Below, piece after piece: positions 24,487 to 33,000 of a stretch of 64,000 bases of DNA. The stretch is taken from assembly GCF_036046055.1 (NCBI RefSeq), contig NZ_CP107939.1, positions 558,001 to 622,000 of the forward strand, read 5' to 3'. The stretch is from Nocardia sp. NBC_00403. Lineage in GTDB: Bacteria > Actinomycetota > Actinomycetes > Mycobacteriales > Mycobacteriaceae. The notes beneath the pieces were generated by a model that was not told the origin of the DNA, ran no database searches, and was given only the letters and a program-made list of their open reading frames with translations. The first letter of the stretch is position 1, and each line of letters starts with the position of its first letter. Position numbers and translations under genes: made by a program.

Positions 24487-24747
24487 GCACAGAGAGGTTC
24501 CGGACGGCGGAAGCGTTTCGGCCGGCTTCGCGCACGGGGCAGATTCTGGACGGACATCCGGAGCCGCGGTCGCGCCGCGGCATGGTCGCGAGGATCTCGC
24601 GGGATAACGGCGGGGCTGCGGTCGATCAGAACGATGTTCTCGGCACCTGCCGTCCCTGCGGGTGGGAGATCACCCCGGTGCGGCCCTGAAACTGCACCGG
24701 GATGTCCCGGAATTGCGCTGCGCGGGCTGTCCACGACGCAGGCGGAT

Positions 24748-26307
24748 CTACGCAGGCACGGTGACGCCGAACCACAACTGTGTGGCAGCGTGGAGCGCGT
24801 CCAGTTCGGCGGCGTCCAACTGGGGCGAGGACGATGCCCAGGCTACGTAGCAGTCCGGCCGCAGCAGCAGCGCGGTGGCCGGCGATGCCGGAGTGTGCGG
24901 TCCTGTGGTGACGATGTCGACCTTGTCATGCGAGCCGGGCAGCGCCTTGGCCGCGGATGCGTTCCCGGTCAGATCCAGCAGCAGCGGCCGTGCGTTCCTG
25001 GTCAGCTCCGCCAGCCTGACTGTGCCGGTGGGCCCGTCCAGCCGGAGGTCCGGCGCGAACCGGCCGACCAGAGGGTGTGGGTAGGGCTCGCCCATGTCGT
25101 AGCGGATGTCCGTCCCGGCAGTGAGGTCGGCGAGGCGTTGCACAGTGTCGCGGTCGTCGAGCAGTTCCGCGAACACTTCCCGCAGCGCGGTGACATCGCT
25201 GCCCGGGGCGAGCAACGCCGCCTGCGCCTGGGCATACATGACCATGCGGCGCGCGGCTTGCCTGCGCTCCGTTTCGTAGGTGTCCAAGAGACCGAGCGGG
25301 GCGGTGCCGAGCACGGCCGCGGCGAGCTTCCAGCCGAGATTCACCGCGTCCTGGAGACCGAGGTTGAGGCCGGGCCCGCCACCTGCGGTGTAAACGTGGG
25401 CGGCGTCGCCGACCAGGAAAACGCGGTGATCCCGAAAGTGTTCGGCCAGCCGGGTGTTACCGCCGGTGACCCTGCGCAGCACATGTGGTCCATCACCGGG
25501 CGGCAGACCGAGCGGCAGGTCGGCGCCGAGCACGCGGCGTACGCTCGTCGCCAGCTCATCCAGGCTCATCGGTTCCCTGGGCTCGGGCTGGTCCCACTCG
25601 ATAGTGCTGACCAGCGGCGGATGGCCGGGCAGCGGCGCATACGAGAAACCACCGTGCTCCAAGCGGTGGGGCAGGAACGGCAGAACGGCCCCGTAACCGG
25701 GTATGTCCAGCGCGCCGGTGATGGGATCCACCCACTCGCCGGGGACCGTGGCGTGCGCGGTCCGGTCGGTCCGCCGATCGTAGGAGACGCCGGGGAAGCC
25801 GATGCCGGACAGCTTGCGGGTGACGCTGTGCGCCCCGTCCGCGCCGACCAGATACTGTGCCCGCATTTGGTAGGTCCCGTCCGGGCCGGTGACATCGACG
25901 GTGACCGCATCGTTGTCCTGCGCAAGGCCGACGACTTCGTGCCCGCGACGGATTTCCACACCGAGCTCGAGGGCACGTTCGTAGAGCACCTGCACGATGT
26001 GGCTCTGCGGCGCTGTGAGGCCATAGACCGGGCTGTCGTCGAGCAGGCTCAGGTTCAGGCCCATCGCGGCGAACATGAAGTAGGCCGAGTTCGGCTGTGG
26101 CGGTGCGGGATTGCCGCTGAGGCGCTCATACAACCCGCGGTGGTCGACCAACCGGACAACCTGACCGAGTAGGCCGTTCGCCTTCGGTACGTCGCTGGGT
26201 TCCGGCAGGCGTTCCAGCACGATCGGCCGGATCCCGGCCAGGCTCAGCTCGCACGCCAGCATCAGCCCGTTCGGGCCGCCTCCGGCGATGACGACATCGG
26301 TGATCAT
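24748..26307 (-). CDS. FAD-dependent aromatic monooxygenase (class A hydroxylase)
   Basis: 519 residues. The N-terminal dinucleotide motif is VVIAGGGPNGLMLA, the middle motif GADGAHSVTRKLSGIGFPG, and the FAD ribityl motif VFLVGDAAHVYTAGGGPGLN. A thioredoxin-like C-terminal domain follows from about residue 390, as in PgaE/RdmE and rifampicin monooxygenase-type enzymes. ATG 26307 has GGAG 9 bases upstream and is preferred over two earlier Mets. It is divergent from a TetR regulator, with two identical palindromes between them, so expression is probably induced by a substrate-like phenolic or antibiotic compound. Confidence 0.92.
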   Translation of the reverse strand: MITDVVIAGGGPNGLMLACELSLAGIRPIVLERLPEPSDVPKANGLLGQVVRLVDHRGLYERLSGNPAPPQPNSAYFMFAAMGLNLSLLDDSPVYGLTAPQSHIVQVLYERALELGVEIRRGHEVVGLAQDNDAVTVDVTGPDGTYQMRAQYLVGADGAHSVTRKLSGIGFPGVSYDRRTDRTAHATVPGEWVDPITGALDIPGYGAVLPFLPHRLEHGGFSYAPLPGHPPLVSTIEWDQPEPREPMSLDELATSVRRVLGADLPLGLPPGDGPHVLRRVTGGNTRLAEHFRDHRVFLVGDAAHVYTAGGGPGLNLGLQDAVNLGWKLAAAVLGTAPLGLLDTYETERRQAARRMVMYAQAQAALLAPGSDVTALREVFAELLDDRDTVQRLADLTAGTDIRYDMGEPYPHPLVGRFAPDLRLDGPTGTVRLAELTRNARPLLLDLTGNASAAKALPGSHDKVDIVTTGPHTPASPATALLLRPDCYVAWASSSPQLDAAELDALHAATQLWFGVTVPA

Positions 26308-26455
26308 TGACGGTTTCTCCTTCATATAGATGCAAGGCAAAAGAGCATCGACCCGGCGTCAGCCGGGCAGCGTTCAGCCATACGGTTCAGGTCAGTGGAC
26401 CAGGAGGTCGAGGATCGCGACCGGCTCGGTCAGTTCGAGCAGTCGCGAGATTTAC

Positions 26456-26524
26456 GGTACATCAAGTACCTTAGTTGCGTCGATCCATAGGAGGCAATGA
26501 CAATAAAAAGGTACTTCCAGTACC
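26456..26524. promoter_or_regulatory. Pair of GGTAC-N5-GTACC operators between monooxygenase and tetR
   Basis: Perfect palindromes GGTAC ATCAA GTACC (26456-26470) and GGTAC TTCCA GTACC (26510-26524) lie 54 bp apart, center to center. The second ends 14 bases before GTG 26539, supporting that start for tetR and autoregulation. Confidence 0.75.
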
Positions 26525-26538
26525 GATTGGAGAGGCCC

Positions 26539-27159
26539 GTGGCGGAGAATCCGACAAGGCGGTCAGATGCCAGGCAAACACGACGACGGGGGGCCGCCCT
26601 GGAGGATGCGATCCTGGCTGCTGCGGCGGACCAGCTCACCGAGTCCGGATACGCCGGGTTGACCATGGACAACGTCGCGACCCGCGCGGGCACCAACAAG
26701 AACACCATCTACCGCCGCTGGCCCAATCGTCTCGCGCTCGGCATCGCGGCCTACCGGCAATTGGCCACCACCGCACCCCTACCGGACACCGGCAGCTTGC
26801 GCGGCGACGTCCTCGAGTTCCTGCGCCAGGCGAACCGCCACTGGAGCTCCCCGCTCGGCGCGATCCTGCGCGAACTATTCGCCGCGGCAGGCGGCACGGC
26901 GGAACTGGTCGGGCAGCTGCGGGATCAGTCCGGCGACGCCGAGGCGGCCCCCTGGTTGACCATCCTGGGTCGCGCGGTCGCACGCAGCGAGGCAGCCCCC
27001 GAAGCACTGCATCCGAGGGTCGCCACCGTGGCTATTGTCCTGCTGCGCAACGAATTCGTGGTGCGCGGCTCCCCGACCGCACCCGACGATGTGCTCGTCG
27101 AAATAGTCGACGAGGTGTATCTGCCGCTGGTGCGACAACGCGGTGCGACTTCGAGATGA
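26539..27159 (+). CDS. TetR-family transcriptional regulator
   Basis: 206 residues from GTG 26539. The DNA-binding domain is ALEDAILAAAADQLTESGYA with recognition helix TNKNTIYRRW, and the C-terminal ligand domain is of the TetR_C type with ELFAAAGGTAELVGQLRD. ATG 26497 would add 14 residues but places one operator inside the gene and its AGGAGG only 2-3 bases away, so GTG is preferred. Divergent from the FAD monooxygenase, which is its probable target. Confidence 0.9.
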   Translation: MAENPTRRSDARQTRRRGAALEDAILAAAADQLTESGYAGLTMDNVATRAGTNKNTIYRRWPNRLALGIAAYRQLATTAPLPDTGSLRGDVLEFLRQANRHWSSPLGAILRELFAAAGGTAELVGQLRDQSGDAEAAPWLTILGRAVARSEAAPEALHPRVATVAIVLLRNEFVVRGSPTAPDDVLVEIVDEVYLPLVRQRGATSR

Positions 27160-27472
27160 TCGCGCCCCGGCGCTGAGCCCCGCAGCCGCTCTTCGATTCC
27201 CCGACCGGGGCCATTACGAGTCGCGCTCGCCATCGTGGACCGGCGGTCGACCCGGCCAGAGACCCCGCCGCACATGCTCACGGCCCGCAAACCGATTGCG
27301 GCGGTTCGTCACCGCGCGGGGAATCCGGCGTACCGGCCGGTTCTAGGCACAAGGAGGTTCCGGACGGGGGATCCGACGTTATTGTCATACTGTCAATACA
27401 CCCCCGGGCCGCTCCCGGGACGGACGCACCGCGTCGCCGGTGCACTGGATCAACGACGAACCGAGGTAGGGC
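27160..27472. other. Intergenic region with mcr promoter candidate
   Basis: No gene seen. Bases 27339-27371 match 24479-24511 at 28 of 33 positions (GGTTCT...GAGGTTCCGGACGG), a short dispersed repeat. An imperfect palindrome with TATTG and CAATA arms (27380-27398) lies 75 bases before the mcr start and may be an operator. Confidence 0.35.
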
Positions 27473-28573
27473 GTGAGCACACCAACCACCGCCACCAAGC
27501 AGGGCCCGCTCGCGGGCATCAAGGTCATCGAGCTGGCCGGTATCGGTCCGGGTCCGCATGCGGCGCTGCTGCTGGCCGATCTCGGCGCGGACGTGGTGCG
27601 AGTGCAGCGGCCCAACCTGCTCCCCGGCTTCATGGAAAGGCCGCAGTGGCGTGGGCGCACCATTGTCGAGGCGAATCTGAAGGATCCGGCCGATATCGAG
27701 AAGGTCCTCGGACTTGTCGAGAAGGCCGATGTGCTGATCGAGGGCTTCCGCCCCGGTGTCACCGAGCGTATGGGCCTCGGGCCGGATGCCGCGCTGGCGC
27801 GCAACCCCCGCCTTGTCTATGGCCGGATGACCGGATGGGGACAAGAAGGCCCGCTCGCCGACCGCGCCGGCCACGACATCAACTACATCTCGCTCACCGG
27901 TGTGCTGAACGCGATCGGCCGCAAGGGTGAGCGTCCGGTGCCGCCGCTGAATATGGTCGGCGACTTCGGCGGCGGCTCGATGTTCCTGGTGTTCGGCATT
28001 CTCGCCGCGCTGGTGGAGCGGCAGAGCTCCGGCAAGGGCCAGGTGATCGACGCGGCGATGATCGATGGGGCCCTTGCCCTTTCGCACATGATCTGGGGCA
28101 TGCGCGGCATGGGCCTGTGGTCCGACGAGCGCGGCACCAACCTGCTCGACACCGGCATGGCCTTCTACGACACCTACGAGACCTCCGACGGCAAGTACAT
28201 GGCCGTCGGCGCGATCGAGCCGCAGTTCTACGCCGAGCTGCTGAAGGGCCTCGAGATCGATCCCGAGGGCCTGCCGATGCAGATCGACCCCAATGGTCAG
28301 GACCAGCTGAAGAAGCTGTTCACCGAGAAGTTCAAGACCAAAACCCGCGACGAGTGGGCGGAGATCTTCGACGGCACCGATGCCTGCACCACCCCCGTCC
28401 TCACCTTCACCGAGGCCGAGCAGAACCCGCACATCGTCGCCCGCACCGGCCTGATCGAGCTCGACGGCGTCGTCCAGCACGCACCCGCCCCGCGCTTCTC
28501 CCGCACCCCCAGCGCCACCCCCACCCCGCCACCGACGGAGGCGACCCCGTTCGAATCCGTCTGGGCCGACTAG
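27473..28573 (+). CDS. mcr: Alpha-methylacyl-CoA racemase (CaiB/BaiF family)
   Basis: 366 residues. It matches mycobacterial MCR in order and active site: His134 in GHDINYIS, Asp164 in VGDFGGGSM and Glu249 in GAIEPQFY, equivalent to His126/Asp156/Glu241 of the M. tuberculosis enzyme with a constant offset of 8. It epimerises the alpha-methyl group of branched acyl-CoAs, needed for beta-oxidation of phytol, sterol side chains and similar lipids. GTG 27473 has GAGG nine bases upstream. The Pro/Thr-rich tail near residue 350 is unusual but short. Confidence 0.94.
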   Translation: MSTPTTATKQGPLAGIKVIELAGIGPGPHAALLLADLGADVVRVQRPNLLPGFMERPQWRGRTIVEANLKDPADIEKVLGLVEKADVLIEGFRPGVTERMGLGPDAALARNPRLVYGRMTGWGQEGPLADRAGHDINYISLTGVLNAIGRKGERPVPPLNMVGDFGGGSMFLVFGILAALVERQSSGKGQVIDAAMIDGALALSHMIWGMRGMGLWSDERGTNLLDTGMAFYDTYETSDGKYMAVGAIEPQFYAELLKGLEIDPEGLPMQIDPNGQDQLKKLFTEKFKTKTRDEWAEIFDGTDACTTPVLTFTEAEQNPHIVARTGLIELDGVVQHAPAPRFSRTPSATPTPPPTEATPFESVWAD

Positions 28574-28835
28574 GCATTCACCGCACTAGCCGAACGGCAC
28601 GTTGGATGACCACACGTCATCGGGCGTGCCGTTCGGGTGTCGGAGGGCGGCATTCCCATTCGACCTCCGGACCGATGGCAGCACATCGCCGAGTTGTCGG
28701 CGGCCCGTCGCTTCCGAGCGGCCGAGACTTGCGGAGTAGAGCGGCCGAGCGGACTGTCGCTCGGAACTTTCACCGCCGCAACGCAGTACCGCATCGCTGG
28801 TGCGCGGCCCCGGCTCAGACGCTGGCACTCGGCAG

Positions 28836-29540
28836 CTACCGGCGTGTCCAGTCGGGCTGAACGAAGTCGGCTATTCGAGCTTCGGACGGGTCCCGGCCGA
28901 GCAGGACGATCTCGCGGAACTGCCAGAGCATCGCGCCGGTAGGGGCGTGGATCGTCATGTCACTGCCGAGTCGCATCTGCAGCAGGCCTCGGCCTTCGGT
29001 GCCAGGTGCCGGCGTGTTGTCACGGAGTGCGGACTGCCGCACGGCCTCCCGAGGGTGGACCCATCGTGGTGTGTCGTCGGCGGCCAGTCGAGCGAGATCC
29101 ACCAGATGGACGGAATGGATCTCGGCTGGGCTCGGCGTCAGGTCGGTCGTATCGGCGAGGGCCGCCACGAACGGGGTGATCACGAATCCCGAAGCGGCGG
29201 GGAAATCGTCGAGCCTGCCGAGCAGGTCGGCGGGAGTCGCGGTCAGGCCGAGTTCCTCGTGCAGCTCTCGCAATGCGGCCTGGTCGGCGGTTTCGCCGTC
29301 GTCCAGTCGGCCGCCGGGCAGCCCCCACTGCCCGGCATTGCGGCCTTGGTAGGCCCGCTTGATGACGATCACCGATGGTCGTCCGTCGGCTTGCTCCACC
29401 ACGCACAACAACACGGCGGCACGACGGATGCCTGGGGTATCCGGAACTTCGATGTGCGGAAACTCGCTCAGCCGCACGTTCGCGAGCGCACGAAAGTCAT
29501 CGACGTTCTCGGGGACACGCGGTCCCGTGGTGGAGCCCAT
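28836..29540 (-). CDS. Nudix hydrolase
   Basis: 234 residues with a full Nudix box, G77-x5-E83-x7-REUxEExGU at residues 77-99 (GGRLDDGETADQAALREL then HEELGL), which binds the Mg2+ ions that cleave nucleoside diphosphates linked to other groups. A strand VIVIKRAYQGRNAGQWGLP precedes it. The longer C-terminal part (TGAMLWQFREIVLLGR) suggests a substrate-specific extension, such as in CoA or ADP-ribose pyrophosphatases, but no specificity motif was recognised. ATG 29540. Convergent with mcr; the 260 bases between hold nothing recognisable. Confidence 0.88.
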   Translation of the reverse strand: MGSTTGPRVPENVDDFRALANVRLSEFPHIEVPDTPGIRRAAVLLCVVEQADGRPSVIVIKRAYQGRNAGQWGLPGGRLDDGETADQAALRELHEELGLTATPADLLGRLDDFPAASGFVITPFVAALADTTDLTPSPAEIHSVHLVDLARLAADDTPRWVHPREAVRQSALRDNTPAPGTEGRGLLQMRLGSDMTIHAPTGAMLWQFREIVLLGRDPSEARIADFVQPDWTRR

Positions 29541-29912
29541 ACCCGTCGATACTGCCCCACCTGTCCCGGTGACGGTTCACCTCCCACCCACCTGCCGCCC
29601 ATCAGTCCGGTCGACGACTCAGAGCGGCCCAGCCGCACGCAAGGATTCCGTCGAACGAGAGGTGACGGGGCGGTTTCTCGGCACATGCCGTACCTCGGCG
29701 GGCACGCCTTCAGGGCGTCGGCGGGTGTTCGGTTCCGGGCGACCGAGCGCGCCCCTTCCCGGCCTTCCATCCGGCTCGGCGACACGATCGCTTTCGACGA
29801 CCCCGCTTCGGCCACACCGCGCGACTGCGGCAACCACGGGCGAAACCTCCCCCTCGCGAGCGCCCTTGCACTCTGGGGCCGGACGCGGTTCGGGGCGGGA
29901 ATGCTTCGGGCC
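29541..29912. other. Intergenic stretch without recognised gene
   Basis: About 370 bases between the Nudix start and the SDR stop. All frames here look like non-coding GC-rich translation; no hairpin, repeat or RNA motif stood out. Confidence 0.5.
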
Positions 29913-30731
29913 CTATGCAGCCGCGGCGCCGGCCGGGCTGGCGGCATCGGCCACTCCGCGGGTGACCAGTTTTGCGATTCGCGCCACGAAAGTGCGTGGG
30001 CGGCGGGGCATCAGGTGGGCTGCGGCGAAGTTCCCGGCACCGGGGACGACGTAGCCCTTGTTGCGCTCTAGCGCGCGCAAGGCGGAACCCACCACCCCCT
30101 CAGCGCTGCCGAACGGTGCACCGATGGCGGCTTTTCGGGTGCCCACCACGTCGAAGAACTCGGTCTCCGTCGGGCCGGGGCAGACAGCGAGGACCTTGAT
30201 GCCGCGGTCGCGGTATTCGCTCCACAGCGACAGGCTGAAGTTGAGAACGAAGGCCTTGCCCGAGGCGTAGGTGGCGAAGTAGGGCGCGGGTTGGAAGGCG
30301 GCGGTCGAGGCGACGTTGACGATTTCGCCGCTACCGCGTTCGAGCATGCCGGGCAGCAGACGGCGGGTGAGGCCGGCCAGCGCTACGACGTTGACCATCA
30401 GCTGGTCGTGTTCGCGATCGGCGGCGAGTTCCTCGAAACGGCCCGCGCTGCCGAAGCCCGCGTTGTTGACGAGGGTGTCGATCGAAACCCGCCGGGCGGC
30501 AAGCTCGTTCGTGATGCGAGCGGCGGCGTCGGGCTCGGCGAGGTCCTGGCCGATGACCTCGACTCGGACGCTGTGGCGGTCGCGCAGTTGGGCGGCAAGG
30601 GATTCCAGGCGGTCCAGTGAGCGGGCGACCAGGACGAGGTCGTGGCCGCGGGCAGCGAGGGCGGCGGCGAACTCGGCGCCGATGCCGGAGGAGGCGCCGG
30701 TGACGAGGGCGGTTTTTCCAGAGCGGGTCAT
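29913..30731 (-). CDS. Short-chain dehydrogenase/reductase
   Basis: 272 residues from ATG 30731 with AAGGAG 7 bases upstream; the open frame to 30827 is not coding. The NAD(P) motif TGASSGIG is at residues 11-18, NNAG is present, and the catalytic Ser (VNVASTAAF) and Tyr/Lys (YASGK) are intact. The C-terminal RRPRTFVARIAKLVTRG is like the fatty-acyl/ketoreductase DltE-type SDRs. Divergent from a TetR regulator across 130 bases containing a palindrome, so it is probably the regulated gene. Confidence 0.9.
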   Translation of the reverse strand: MTRSGKTALVTGASSGIGAEFAAALAARGHDLVLVARSLDRLESLAAQLRDRHSVRVEVIGQDLAEPDAAARITNELAARRVSIDTLVNNAGFGSAGRFEELAADREHDQLMVNVVALAGLTRRLLPGMLERGSGEIVNVASTAAFQPAPYFATYASGKAFVLNFSLSLWSEYRDRGIKVLAVCPGPTETEFFDVVGTRKAAIGAPFGSAEGVVGSALRALERNKGYVVPGAGNFAAAHLMPRRPRTFVARIAKLVTRGVADAASPAGAAAA

Positions 30732-30783
30732 GTCTAACTCCTTCGATCGGATGCAACACAACAGTAGCTGTATTTCCAAAATA

Positions 30784-30801
30784 TGCAACATCGATGTCGC
30801 A
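30784..30801. promoter_or_regulatory. Near-perfect palindrome between SDR and tetR
   Basis: TGCAACATCGATGTCGCA (18 bp) is palindromic except for one base pair. A half-site, ATGCAACA, recurs near 30750 close to the SDR ribosome-binding site. It is a likely operator for the adjacent TetR protein. Confidence 0.55.
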
Positions 30802-30863
30802 TCTAATTCTGGAACTGAATACCACATGTACTATTTCCAGCAGATAGCAGTTAAGAGGAGCCC

Positions 30864-31448
30864 ATGCCGTCCACATCCGCACGCCCGCTACGCGCCGACG
30901 CCGAACGCACCGTGCGCGCCATCCTCGACGCGGCCGAGCGGGTACTGAGCGACAACCCGAACGCGACGCTGGAACAGATCGCGGAAGTCGCGGGCGTCGC
31001 GCGGACCACCGTGCACCGCCGCTTCGCCAACCGCGAGGATCTGGTGCGCACCATGGCGATCACCGCGTGGCGGCGAATGGACGCGGCGGTCGATGCGGCC
31101 CGTCCACAAACCGCCCCGCCGCTCGTCGCGCTACATCAAGCGACGGCCAATGTCATCCAGATCAAATACGGAGCCGCATACGCCCTCGATCGCATCGATG
31201 TGAGCGACCCCGAAGTCGCCCGGATCCAGGCAAACGTCTTCGCGAAATGCGATGCGGCGTTTGCCCGGGCGCAAACCGAAGGCGTTATCGCACCCGACGC
31301 CGACCTCACCTGGGTGCGCCGCGTCTATCTGGCACTGATCACCGAAACCGTGCACGGCGCAACCGAATTGGACACGACGACAGACCCGGACGCGCTCGCG
31401 AGCCGCGTCATCGACACCCTCCTCGGCGGCGTCGGACGCGGGCGGTAA
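30864..31448 (+). CDS. TetR-family transcriptional regulator
   Basis: 194 residues; AGAGGAG lies before ATG 30864. Helix-turn-helix: ATLEQIAEVAGVARTTVHRR followed by FANREDLVRTM. The C-terminal ligand domain has no features I can tie to an effector. Divergent from the SDR gene with a shared palindromic operator, so the most likely role is repression of the SDR and itself. Confidence 0.9.
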   Translation: MPSTSARPLRADAERTVRAILDAAERVLSDNPNATLEQIAEVAGVARTTVHRRFANREDLVRTMAITAWRRMDAAVDAARPQTAPPLVALHQATANVIQIKYGAAYALDRIDVSDPEVARIQANVFAKCDAAFARAQTEGVIAPDADLTWVRRVYLALITETVHGATELDTTTDPDALASRVIDTLLGGVGRGR

Positions 31449-31798
31449 TCGACCGACGCACGGCATCCGGCTAGTTGGACACTGGTGTGAGGATCGGGTC
31501 CCGGCTGATCGGTTGGGTGATGGCCGATACCAGCGATGTGGCCGCGCGCGAGGAGCGGCGGCGAATCCGCAACGCCGCCGATCCGGACCGGGGTTCGCCT
31601 CGGGTCCGGCGCGCAGGCTGGGATCGGGTTCCCGACCTCGCGGCACATCCTCCGGCTGAGCCTCCCCACTATCGCGGGCATCCAGAAGTTTGCTGAGCCG
31701 TCGATGCCAACCGTAGAGTCGGGCAATAGGGAAGGTGTGTCGCTCCCCGAAAATACTTGGTGACGAAGGGGTTTCGCGAATCCGATAGAGGGAAGTCG
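31449..31798. other. Intergenic stretch before the lipoprotein gene
   Basis: About 350 bases. A plus frame stays open (about 31536-31763) with a slightly coding-like end (GIGFPTSRHILRLSLP), but it has no ribosome-binding site and no recognisable family. Treated as non-coding. Confidence 0.4.
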
Positions 31799-32446
31799 AT
31801 GGGTGCCATGGTGGTGGCCGTCGGCGCTGCAGTGCTACTCGCGGGATGCGACGGCAGTTCCAGCACCAGCCAGCCGACCCCGAGCAACTCGCAGGCGGCG
31901 ACGACAACCGCTGCGGCCGCGACCACATCCGCTGGGGGTGCGACCACATCCGCGGGGGGCGAGGACTCGAACACCGGAGGTGCGAACACAACGGACGCAC
32001 CAGCGCCCGCCCAGCAGTCCGCGACAGTGGCGCCCGCCGCGCTCTGGGACCCCTGTGGGATATCCGACGCCGATATCACCAAGCAGGGATTGCGCGTCGA
32101 CAGCAAGGTGGCGCTCACCGGATCCGACAGCTCAGGCGATAAGAGCTGCCGTTGGCAGTCCCTCATGGGCAAGTCCGAAATGACGATCGTGTCGACCCGG
32201 AATACGGTCCAGGACTTGATGCAGAGCGGCCGCTATGTGGATTTCAATGCACTGTCGGTCGGCGACCGAGCGGCCCACCAATATCGTGCCGCCCAGGACA
32301 CGAATAAAATCGGCTGCTACATCAGCATTACGGTGCCGGGCGGCCTCGTCGCATTCGTCACGCGGAATCTACAGCCCGATGCGCCCGAAGAACCATGTGT
32401 CGGGGCGCGTCGTATCAGCGGCGCGCTGGTCGGGTATCTCCCCTGA
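31799..32446 (+). CDS. DUF3558-like lipoprotein
   Basis: 215 residues from ATG 31799 (GAGG 7 bases upstream; GTG 31757 is an in-frame alternative). A lipoprotein signal peptide ends in the lipobox LLAGCDG. A Ser/Thr/Ala-rich linker of about 60 residues follows, containing a direct repeat ATTSAGG. The globular part starts DPCGISDADITKQGL and has Cys residues in SCRWQS, IGCYIS and EPCVGA, the spacing typical of DUF3558 exported lipoproteins of mycolata. Function unknown; anchored on the outer face of the cell membrane. Confidence 0.85.
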   Translation: MGAMVVAVGAAVLLAGCDGSSSTSQPTPSNSQAATTTAAAATTSAGGATTSAGGEDSNTGGANTTDAPAPAQQSATVAPAALWDPCGISDADITKQGLRVDSKVALTGSDSSGDKSCRWQSLMGKSEMTIVSTRNTVQDLMQSGRYVDFNALSVGDRAAHQYRAAQDTNKIGCYISITVPGGLVAFVTRNLQPDAPEEPCVGARRISGALVGYLP

Positions 32447-32732
32447 GCGCCTCGGAGGGCAACGACGGTAGCTGGAATACGGTGCGCGACAAAGACCGTC
32501 AGCTGACCTCGGACGGTGACACCAGTCTCATGAGATGGCACAGGTGGTGACAGGTTCCCCAGAAATGCCCGAATTCACTGTGACACAAAGTTTTACATGA
32601 CTGTTTCGCGATGACTATGGGTTGCGAAGAGCCTGTTAGAGGGAAGTTTTCACGTTCAGGGTGCGGGTAGGGCTGGTTGGCGCTCGGGTTGGCCGCCGAT
32701 GATGTTGGTCGGTGTGCTGGAGGGTGAAGTTC
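32447..32732. other. Intergenic stretch before the transposase remnant
   Basis: No gene was recognised. The last 100 bases may hold the decayed end of the Tn3-type element whose transposase fragment follows, but no clear 38-bp terminal inverted repeat could be picked out by eye. Confidence 0.35.
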
Positions 32733-32995
32733 GTGGCGACGCGGGTGTTCGCGGACGCGGAGTTGGAGCGTCTGCGGGGCCCCGGAGATCAGCCGCGACG
32801 AGCTGATCCGGTTTTCACCCTGGCTCCGGCGGATCTGGCGGTTGTTGATCCAGGACGGGTGCGGGGTCCGGCGGACCGGTTGGGTTCGGCGGTGGCTTTG
32901 TGCACCTTGCCGTAGCTGGGATTCGTGCCGGACAGGGTCGTGACTGCGCCGCCGGTGGTGATAGCGCGGCCGGCCGAGCAGCTGAAGGTGGACGC
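32733..32995 (+). pseudogene. Tn3-family transposase remnant (N-terminal DUF4158 region)
   Basis: Three reading frames together recover the start of a Tn3-type TnpA: VATRVFADAELERLRG, then EISRDELIRF, then TLAPADLAVVDPGRVRGPAD, SAVALCTLP, an in-frame TAG where a Trp is expected, LGFVPDRVVTAPPVVIARPA and EQLKVD. At least two frameshifts and a nonsense codon have inactivated it, and the remaining 850 or so residues are missing. The next gene begins at the point where the similarity stops. Confidence 0.82.
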
Positions 32996-33000
32996 GGCCC

